From NCBI GenBank assembly GCA_035544635.1, contig DATKDQ010000006.1, positions 1 through 23,918 on the forward strand: DNA of 23,918 bases. The letters run 5' to 3'. Within the stretch, counting starts at the first letter, position 1, and every line of letters begins with the position of its first letter. This DNA comes from DATAFT01 sp035544635. Its GTDB lineage: Bacteria; Acidobacteriota; Thermoanaerobaculia; Multivoradales; Multivoraceae. The notes beneath the pieces are model-generated. The model was not told the DNA's origin. It searched no databases and saw nothing but the letters and a program-made list of their open reading frames with translations. Both the position numbers and the translations under genes were made by a program. Positions 16,136 through 21,493 of the stretch are shown in pieces.

Positions 16136-16378
16136 GTGAGCGAAGAGAGGACGACGAACCTGCCTATGACGGACAGCGAGAGCCATCTGCTGGCGACCCG
16201 GCAGCGGGTGGAGGAGAGCCTCGACGCGCTGCGGCTCGCGGCGCGCGAGCGCGTCGGCCTGCGCCTCGAGAAGCGCGCCTGGGCGCTGCCGCTGGCGGCG
16301 GCCGGCGTCGGTTTCTCGCTGGCTCTGTGGCTGCGGGGACGGGGTCGGGGTCGGGCGAGCTCGCTCCGGAAGTGCTGA
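16136..16378 (+). CDS. Small YqjD/DUF3618-like membrane-anchor protein, C-terminus reaching into a repeat
   Basis: The 80-residue protein has a polar helical N-terminal half (ATRQRVEESLDALRLAARERV at 20-40) and one hydrophobic segment at about 48-66, the pattern of DUF3618/YqjD-like proteins that follow YqjE-like ones. After the membrane segment the chain ends RGRGRGR (67-73), encoded by a G-rich run, then ASSLRKC. The last codons and the TGA stop lie inside the double-hairpin repeat at 16359-16423, so the repeat supplies the stop. The GTG start at 16136 lies 2 nt after the previous stop; Met11 (16166) is an alternative. Function is unknown. Confidence 0.68.
   Translation: MSEERTTNLPMTDSESHLLATRQRVEESLDALRLAARERVGLRLEKRAWALPLAAAGVGFSLALWLRGRGRGRASSLRKC
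16335..16355 (+). other. Potential G-quadruplex-forming run
   Basis: Three GGGG tracts (16335-16338, 16341-16344, 16347-16350) and a fourth GGG (16353-16355) are separated by 2-nt loops (AC, TC, TC). This fits the canonical four-tract pattern on the coding strand. It encodes the Arg-Gly tail of the small membrane protein and ends 4 nt before the repeat unit. Confidence 0.6.
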
Positions 16379-16423
16379 ATAGCACTTCCTCCGCTCGCAT
16401 GCTTTTGGCGCCGAGGACGGCGC
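16359..16423. repeat. Solitary copy of the double-hairpin repeat between convergent genes
   Basis: The 65-nt length and internal spacing are identical to the units at 2954-3144. Inner arms GGAAGTGCT (16368-16376) and AGCACTTCC (16381-16389) pair perfectly around GAAT. TCC flanks both sides. The second hairpin has GCGCCG (16408-16413) and CGGCGC (16418-16423) around AGGA. The inner stem differs from all upstream copies but is again fully paired. The outer arms pair at only 4 of 6 positions in register; GCGAGC at 16355-16360 would pair fully with a 4-nt shift. The unit contains the stop of the plus-strand gene and ends one base before the stop of the minus-strand gene. Confidence 0.9.
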
Positions 16424-16424
16424 G

Positions 16425-16622
16425 TTATGCGCGCTCGCCGCTGCGGGGGCGCTTGAATACCATCGCGATGTTGTCGGTGGCCCCGGACTTGAAGTTGACC
16501 GAGGTGATCGAGACCAGCTCCCACCCTTCGTCGCCCAACCGATTGAGCTCTTGAGCCGCGGCGGGATCGAGGCGATAGTTCTCGCTGCGGATGTTGATGA
16601 TCTTGTACTCCCACTGAGTCAT
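16425..16622 (-). CDS. DUF4177-type small protein
   Basis: A 65-residue protein starting MTQWEYKIINI, with LNRLGDEGWELVSITSVNF in the middle and the ending IAMVFKRP. This start/middle/end pattern is that of DUF4177, small cytosolic proteins of unknown function. The ATG at 16622 is chosen over upstream starts because the family begins there and a strong GGGAGGGG lies just before it. Its TAA stop abuts the solitary repeat. A TACAAT box about 50 nt upstream gives it a promoter separate from the SAM hydrolase gene. Confidence 0.82.
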   Translation of the reverse strand: MTQWEYKIINIRSENYRLDPAAAQELNRLGDEGWELVSITSVNFKSGATDNIAMVFKRPRSGERA

Positions 16623-16672
16623 ACCACCCCTCCCTTCCCGCTCGGCGGTGGACGGGACTGGATCCTGGATAC

Positions 16673-16678
16673 ATTGTA
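16673..16678 (-). promoter_or_regulatory. Candidate -10 box (TACAAT) for the DUF4177 gene
   Basis: GC-TACAAT on the minus strand, giving a leader of roughly 45 nt that contains the GGGAGGGG ribosome binding site. The same GCTACAAT octamer precedes the DsbA-like gene (1796-1803). Confidence 0.45.
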
Positions 16679-16699
16679 GCGCCGCGTTTGGCGCGCCCA

Positions 16700-16722
16700 C
16701 GCCCGAGCTCAGCGCTCGGGCG
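16700..16722 (-). terminator. Perfect 9-bp hairpin enclosing the stop of the SAM hydrolase gene
   Basis: CGCCCGAGC (16700-16708) and GCTCGGGCG (16714-16722) pair perfectly around a 5-nt loop that contains the TGA of the minus-strand gene. No T-run follows. It may block readthrough or stabilise the mRNA end; it lies only 22 nt upstream of the next -10 box. Confidence 0.45.
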
Positions 16723-17521
16723 CAGCGAGGTCGATCGTGACCGGCGCGCCGCGCGCGATCCCGGTTGCGGCCGCCGCGCTCTGGTCACGCAGTGCGAGCT
16801 CGAGAGTGCCCAGCGACCCCACGACCAGGGCGGGCTCGCCATGATCGACCTCGGCGTAGTGCGTCGCGCGCCGGCGCACTTCGAGGGTGCCCACGCGAGC
16901 GCGGAGGAGCTCGCGCTCGATCCAGCGCACCGGTACGTCGGTGATGAGGTTGCCGTAGCGATCGACGTGAACGACGCGGCCGGTGATGCGGCCGCGGCCG
17001 CGATCGAACGCGGGAGGCGGCAGGCCGAGTGTGACCGGGTCGTCGATCGGCGGCCCGAGGCTCTCGAGCGACGCCCCGACGAGAAGCGCCGCCGCGACCG
17101 GCGCGAAACGATCGCGGCCATGGAAGGTCTGTCCGGCTGACTCGAGGTAGAGATCGGGCCGCTCGATCGCGTGGACCGGCGCGGCCCGAGCAGCGGGAGC
17201 GGGATCGGTCGCTCCGGCGAGCAGGCAATCGAGGAGCCCGTTGTCGGGTGCGACGCAGACCTGACCGCCGACGCGAGCGGCGAGCATGCGACGGGAGCTC
17301 CCCACGCCCGGATCGACCACCGCGAGGTGCACCGTGCCCTCGGGGAAGACGGGGGCCGACGCAGCCAAGAGGAGTGCCGCGGTGGCGACGTCGCCGGGGT
17401 CCACCTGGTGCCCGAGATCGACCAGCACGGTGCCGGGAGCGAGGCGCAGCAGCGTGCCTTTCATCACGCCGAGGTACCAGTCGCGAAGGCCGAAATCGGT
17501 GAGCAGAGTGCAGACTCGCAT
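16709..17521 (-). CDS. SAM hydrolase / SAM hydroxide adenosyltransferase (DUF62)
   Basis: The 270-residue protein matches the DUF62 family, which hydrolyses S-adenosylmethionine to adenosine and methionine and is related to fluorinase and chlorinase. Motifs are LTDFGLRD at 7-14, VVDPGVGSSR at 68-77, PDNGLL at 92-97, TFHGRDRFAP at 132-141 (the D-R-H set used to activate water) and VDRYGNLITD at 186-195 in the C-terminal barrel. I see no halogenase-specific insertion, so hydrolase is the best call. The ATG at 17521 places LTDFG at the usual distance. The gene diverges from the glycosyltransferase gene across 66 bp. Biological purpose is unclear in most bacteria. Confidence 0.93.
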   Translation of the reverse strand: MRVCTLLTDFGLRDWYLGVMKGTLLRLAPGTVLVDLGHQVDPGDVATAALLLAASAPVFPEGTVHLAVVDPGVGSSRRMLAARVGGQVCVAPDNGLLDCLLAGATDPAPAARAAPVHAIERPDLYLESAGQTFHGRDRFAPVAAALLVGASLESLGPPIDDPVTLGLPPPAFDRGRGRITGRVVHVDRYGNLITDVPVRWIERELLRARVGTLEVRRRATHYAEVDHGEPALVVGSLGTLELALRDQSAAAATGIARGAPVTIDLAAPER

Positions 17522-17573
17522 GGGTGGCTCCGGAGTAGCGCTCAGCGGCTGCGACCGTCAGCATCCTTGGCAG

Positions 17574-17579
17574 TAGAAT
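17574..17579 (+). promoter_or_regulatory. Candidate -10 box (TAGAAT), near-leaderless
   Basis: TAGAAT begins 14 nt before the ATG at 17588, with no Shine-Dalgarno between. The -35 position holds only a weak GCGACC at 17 nt spacing. Confidence 0.38.
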
Positions 17580-17587
17580 GGGCACGC

Positions 17588-18283
17588 ATGGGAGGGCGGT
17601 GTCTTCTCGTCTTCACGAAGCCGCCGATCCCGGGGCGAGTCAAGACGCGTTTGATCGGTCATCTTAGCGCCGGGGCCGCGGCGCAGCTCCACCAGGCTCT
17701 GCTCCTCGACCTGCTCGACGCACTGGCCGGCGGCCGCTTCTCTGTGCGTCTCCTGGTGGGCCTCGAGGCCGGCGAGCCGCTGCCGGCGGCGCCGGCGAAG
17801 GTCTGCGCCGCAGTCTCGCGCCAGCGCGGAGCGGACCTCGGCGAGCGTCTCTGGAACGCGCTCGCGGACGCGGCGCGCGACGCCGATCGAATCGCGGTCG
17901 TCGGCAGCGATCTCCCGGGGCTCGACGCGGCGGGGGTCGAGGAGGCGTTCGCGGCGCTCGAGCGCGGTGGCGACGTCGCGATCGGGCCGGCCGCCGACGG
18001 CGGCTACTGCCTGCTCGCGGTGCGGGGCGATCGGCTCGATGCGCGGCTCTTCACCGGTATCGACTGGAGCACGCCGCGGGTGCTGGCCCAGACGCTCGAG
18101 CGCTGCCACCAGCTCGGCCTGCGTGTCGTGACGCTCGCCGAGCGGCGGGACGTCGACGTGCCGGAGGATCTGGCGTGGCTCGCAGACGGCCTGCGCACCG
18201 GAAGTCTCGCGTCGCCGCGAGTCGCGAAGTGGCTGCGGCGCAACCAGGCGTCGTCCGAGGAGCGATCGCCGCGCTCGGTGTGA
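17588..18283 (+). CDS. TIGR04282/DUF2064-family glycosyltransferase-like protein
   Basis: The 231-residue GT-A-fold protein has the nucleotide-sugar/NTP loop TKPPIPGRVKTRL at 10-22, GADLGERL at 81-88, VGSDLPGL at 105-112 (Asp of the metal site) and GPAADGGY at 133-140. These are the signatures of TIGR04282, annotated in some genomes as arsenosugar biosynthesis glycosyltransferases and related to CofC/MobA-type nucleotidyltransferases. No arsenic genes or partner (TIGR04283) are visible here, so substrate is unknown. The ATG at 17588 fits the first beta strand and lies right behind a -10 box. A GTG overlapping its stop could couple it to the next gene. Confidence 0.85.
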   Translation: MGGRCLLVFTKPPIPGRVKTRLIGHLSAGAAAQLHQALLLDLLDALAGGRFSVRLLVGLEAGEPLPAAPAKVCAAVSRQRGADLGERLWNALADAARDADRIAVVGSDLPGLDAAGVEEAFAALERGGDVAIGPAADGGYCLLAVRGDRLDARLFTGIDWSTPRVLAQTLERCHQLGLRVVTLAERRDVDVPEDLAWLADGLRTGSLASPRVAKWLRRNQASSEERSPRSV

Positions 18284-18303
18284 GCCGCGCGCGCCGGCCA
18301 AGC

Positions 18304-19938
18304 ATGCGCCTGCTCGACAGCGCCGAGGCCCGGGAGGTCGATCGTTTCGTGATCGGGGAGATCGGTCTGCCCAGCTTAGTGCTCATGGAGAACGCGGCGC
18401 TGGCCGTCGCCGAGGTGCTCGAGCAGCGATTCCCGGGAGCGCGCAGAGTCGCCGTCGTGTGCGGCGGCGGCAACAATGGGGGCGACGGCCTCGCGCTCGC
18501 GCGCCAGCTCGCCGCGCGCCGCCTCGCGGTGTCGGTGCTGCTGTGCGCGCGCGCGGCCGATCTCGCGCTCGACGCGGCGGCGCAGCATCGCGCGCTCGCC
18601 GGCTGCGGCGTGGCGGTCGAGGAGGTGGGAGAGGAAACCCTCGACCGCGCTCGCGAGCGGCTGGCCCGCGCCGACGTGGTGGTCGACGCGCTGTTCGGCA
18701 CCGGGCTCACGCGGCCGATCGCCGGGTGGCGGGCCGCCATGATCGAGGTTATGAACTCGGCACGCGCGCCGCGGCTCGCGATCGACGTGCCGAGCGGGAT
18801 CGACGCCGGCGCGCCCGACGCGCCCGGGCCGCAGGTGCGGGCGCAGGTGACCGTGACCTTCTTCGCGCCCAAGCGTTCACTGGTTCTCCTGCCCGCGGCC
18901 GAGGCCGCCGGGGAGACCTGGTTGGCGCCCCTGGGCGTGACGGCGGAGGTCTTGGAGCGCGGGTCGTCCGACGCGCGCCTCCTCGCCGCGGTCGAGCTCG
19001 TACTGCCCGAACGGGCGCGCGAGGGCCACAAGGGCACTTTCGGCCACCTGGTCGTGGTCGCCGGCTCGCCGGGTAAGTCGGGCGCAGCGGTGCTCGCGGC
19101 TCGCGGCGCGCTGCGCTCGGGCGCCGGTCTGGTCACGGTGGCGGCGCCCGAGGCGATTCGGGCCGAGGTGGATGCCGGGTGCGTCGAGGCGATGACGTTG
19201 CCGTTGCCGGCGGAGCCCGGCGTCCGACTGGGGACGGCCGCGGCGGGAATCCTCGCGGGCTTCTGGGAGGGCAAGCAGGCGGCGGCGCTCGGGCCCGGCC
19301 TGGGGGACGAACCGGCGATCGCGGCGTGGATCCGCGACCTGGTGGTCGATCTCGGGTTGTCGCTCGCGCTCGACGCCGACGGCATCAACGCCTTCGCGGG
19401 ACGCGCGACGGAGCTGCGGCGGCGCCGCGCCGCGACCGTCCTCACTCCGCACCCGGGAGAGCTCGCGCGCCTGCTCGGACGTGCGACGCCGCGCGGCAGC
19501 GTCGAGCGCTTCGCGGCGGCGCGCGACGCTGCCGAGGCGACCGGCTGCGTCATCGTGCTCAAGGGATTCCAGACCCTGATCGCGACTCCGGGCGGACCGG
19601 TGCACGTCAACCCCAGCGGCAACCCCGGGATGGCGACGGCCGGAAGCGGCGACGTCCTCACCGGCGCGCTCGGCGCCTGGCTCGCCCGCGGCTTCGACCC
19701 ACTCCAAGCCGCCACCAACGCCGTATTTCTGCACGGCCTCGCCGGCGACATTGCCGCGGCGCGGCAGGGTGAGGACGGCATGATGGCGGGCGACCTCGCC
19801 GAACGGCTGCCGGAGGCGTTCCGCCGCGCCCGCGCGGCGCAGAGCCGACCGCGGCGAGGGTTGGCGTTCGCGGTCGGGCGCACCGAGGTCGCCGAGCTGG
19901 CCGGAACCAGCCAGCGCCCGCCGAGGGTGGCGCGGTGA
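18304..19938 (+). CDS. nnr: Bifunctional NAD(P)H-hydrate epimerase / ADP-dependent dehydratase
   Basis: Repairs hydrated NAD(P)H: the N-terminal domain epimerises R- and S-NAD(P)HX and the C-terminal domain dehydrates the S form using ADP. The 544 residues contain the epimerase (YjeF_N) motifs LMENAA at 27-32, CGGGNNGGDG at 53-62, DALFGTGL and IDVPSGIDA. The ribokinase-like dehydratase has GHKGTFGHLVVVAGS, LTPHPGE and GMATAGSGDVLTG near 442-454. This matches the fused YjeF layout. ATG 18304 fits the family N-terminus (MRLLDSAEAREVD). GTG 18280, in frame and overlapping the previous TGA by 4 nt, is a real alternative that adds 8 residues. tsaE overlaps the 3' end, and yjeF-tsaE adjacency is widespread. 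Confidence 0.95.
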   Translation: MRLLDSAEAREVDRFVIGEIGLPSLVLMENAALAVAEVLEQRFPGARRVAVVCGGGNNGGDGLALARQLAARRLAVSVLLCARAADLALDAAAQHRALAGCGVAVEEVGEETLDRARERLARADVVVDALFGTGLTRPIAGWRAAMIEVMNSARAPRLAIDVPSGIDAGAPDAPGPQVRAQVTVTFFAPKRSLVLLPAAEAAGETWLAPLGVTAEVLERGSSDARLLAAVELVLPERAREGHKGTFGHLVVVAGSPGKSGAAVLAARGALRSGAGLVTVAAPEAIRAEVDAGCVEAMTLPLPAEPGVRLGTAAAGILAGFWEGKQAAALGPGLGDEPAIAAWIRDLVVDLGLSLALDADGINAFAGRATELRRRRAATVLTPHPGELARLLGRATPRGSVERFAAARDAAEATGCVIVLKGFQTLIATPGGPVHVNPSGNPGMATAGSGDVLTGALGAWLARGFDPLQAATNAVFLHGLAGDIAAARQGEDGMMAGDLAERLPEAFRRARAAQSRPRRGLAFAVGRTEVAELAGTSQRPPRVAR

Positions 19939-20390
19939 GCGGCGGGCGGAACGGGCGATCGGCGGCGCGCGAGGTCTGGACCACGAGCGACGAGGAGGAG
20001 ACCCGCGACCTGGGCGAGCGCCTCGGTCGCGAGATCGGACCGCGGGGGCGCTGCCTCCTGTTCGGCGAGATGGGGAGCGGGAAGACCGTTGTGGCGCAGG
20101 GCATGGCTCGTGCGCTCGGCATCGACGTGCGCGAAGTGCAGTCGCCGAGCTTCACGCTGGTGCGCGAGCACAGCGGCCCGGGGGGTACGCTGCTGCACGT
20201 CGACCTCCATCGCCTCGAGCCGCGGGAGCTGGGCGCCTTCGGCCTCGAGGAGATCCTGGAGGCGGACGCGCTGGTCGTTGTCGAGTGGGCCGAGCGGATT
20301 CCCGAGGCGTGGCGCACGGGCGCGCGCTGCTTCCGGCTGGAGCGCCTGGCGGAAGGGCGGCGCCGCATCCGCGAGATTTCCCCCTGCTAG
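19935..20390 (+). CDS. tsaE: tRNA threonylcarbamoyladenosine biosynthesis ATPase TsaE
   Basis: ATPase that works with TsaB and TsaD to make t6A37 in ANN-decoding tRNAs. The 151-residue protein has Walker A GEMGSGKT at 44-51, SPSFTLVRE at 70-78, HVDLHRLE at 88-95 and VVVEWAERIP at 114-123, all family hallmarks. The GTG start at 19935 overlaps the nnr TGA in a GTGA. The first 15 residues are polar and not conserved. tsaB and tsaD are not visible in the window. Confidence 0.95.
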   Translation: MSGGRNGRSAAREVWTTSDEEETRDLGERLGREIGPRGRCLLFGEMGSGKTVVAQGMARALGIDVREVQSPSFTLVREHSGPGGTLLHVDLHRLEPRELGAFGLEEILEADALVVVEWAERIPEAWRTGARCFRLERLAEGRRRIREISPC

Positions 20391-20399
20391 AGTGTGGCA

Positions 20400-20426
20400 A
20401 TGCTCGGAGGTGATCCTGCCCCCTGA
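20400..20426 (+). other. Eight-codon mini-ORF across the phoH ribosome binding region
   Basis: ATG CTC GGA GGT GAT CCT GCC CCC TGA reads MLGGDPAP in a frame different from phoH and spans the GGAGGTGATC site. It may be chance; if translated, it would compete with or couple to phoH initiation. Confidence 0.2.
20406..20415 (+). promoter_or_regulatory. Perfect extended Shine-Dalgarno site of phoH
   Basis: GGAGGTGATC is a 10-nt perfect complement of the usual 16S 3' end (GATCACCTCC). It overlaps the GTG at 20410, so that codon cannot be the start it serves. The next in-frame codon at proper distance is CTG at 20416. Confidence 0.6.
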
Positions 20427-21462
20427 AGTCACGCTCGATCCACGCGGCACGGCCGCCGCCGCAGTGGCGCTGCCGCAGGGCGGCGCCGGTCAGCTCTTCG
20501 GCATTCGTGACGAGAACCTGCGCAAGATCGAGGAAGCCTTCGCGGTTCGCCTCACCGCGCGTGGCGAGGAGGTGCGGATCCAGGGGGAGGCACCGAACGT
20601 CGCGACGGTCAAACACCTGGTCGAGGAGCTCGCGCTGCTGGTCGAGCGTGGCTTCCGGCCCAGCCCGAAGGACGTCGAGACCGCGATCCGAGTCATCGCC
20701 GCGTCGCCGGGAGCGTCGCTCGTCGACTTCTTCCTCGGCGAAGCTGGAGCGGCGAAGGCCACGCCCAAGCTGGTGACGCCGCGAAGCATCAATCAGAAGC
20801 AGTATCTCGAGGCGATGCGCGAGCAGGACCTGGTGTTCGCGATCGGACCGGCGGGCACCGGGAAGACCTACCTGGCGGTGGCGGTGGCAGCTACGTTCCT
20901 GCTGGAGAAGCGCGTGCGCCGTCTGGTACTGACCCGTCCGGCGGTCGAAGCGGGCGAGAAGCTGGGGTTTCTCCCCGGCGACCTGGTCGAGAAGGTGAAC
21001 CCCTATCTGCGGCCACTCTACGACGCGCTCTACGACATCATCGGCTTCGATCGCGTCGGGCGCATGATCGAGCGCTCGATCATCGAGATTGCGCCGCTCG
21101 CGTTCATGCGCGGCCGCACGCTCAACGACAGCTTCATCATCCTCGACGAGGCCCAGAACACGACGCCGGAGCAGATGAAGATGTTCGTCACCCGCATCGG
21201 GTTCGGCTCCAAGGCGGTCGTCACCGGAGACATCACGCAGGTCGATCTTCCGGCAGGGCGGGCGTCGGGCCTGGTCCACGCGCGCGGCGTCATGAGCGGC
21301 GTCGAGGGCATCGCCTTCACCAATTTCACGGAGAAGGACGTGGTGCGGCACCCGCTGGTGCAGCGGATCGTCTCCGCGTACGACCGCTTCGAGCGAGCCG
21401 GGGGAGACGATGGAGCGACTGGTCGCGCCGCGGTGGCCGCGGACAAGTCCGAGGTCCGGTGA
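20410..21462 (+). CDS. phoH: PhoH-family P-loop ATPase
   Basis: Cytosolic RecA/helicase-like ATPase of the PhoH/YbeZ type, tied to RNA metabolism and often linked to ybeY. Taking GTG 20410 as start gives 350 residues. There is an N-terminal KH-like/PhoH lead (FGIRDENLRKIEEAF at 30-44), Walker A GPAGTGKT at 146-153, the block TRPAVEAGEKLGFLPGD at 175-191, Walker B FIILDEAQNTT at 242-252 and VVTGDITQVDLP. The exact start is uncertain: GTG 20392, GTG 20410 or CTG 20416. A perfect GGAGGTGATC (20406-20415) directly precedes the CTG. The stop is followed by the 7TM-HD gene, the usual phoH-HD-ybeY order. Confidence 0.93.
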   Translation: MILPPEVTLDPRGTAAAAVALPQGGAGQLFGIRDENLRKIEEAFAVRLTARGEEVRIQGEAPNVATVKHLVEELALLVERGFRPSPKDVETAIRVIAASPGASLVDFFLGEAGAAKATPKLVTPRSINQKQYLEAMREQDLVFAIGPAGTGKTYLAVAVAATFLLEKRVRRLVLTRPAVEAGEKLGFLPGDLVEKVNPYLRPLYDALYDIIGFDRVGRMIERSIIEIAPLAFMRGRTLNDSFIILDEAQNTTPEQMKMFVTRIGFGSKAVVTGDITQVDLPAGRASGLVHARGVMSGVEGIAFTNFTEKDVVRHPLVQRIVSAYDRFERAGGDDGATGRAAVAADKSEVR

Positions 21463-21493
21463 TCGGGGAGGGCGCCCGAGAGCGCCAGAGGAC

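Noticed and set aside
18051..20450. Very long antisense frame over nnr and tsaE (and similar ones at 3271-5235, 4097-5791, 5268-6416)
   Set aside because: Long open antisense frames are expected in such GC-rich DNA; the sense strand carries clear conserved proteins and the antisense products are Arg/Pro/Ser-rich without motifs.
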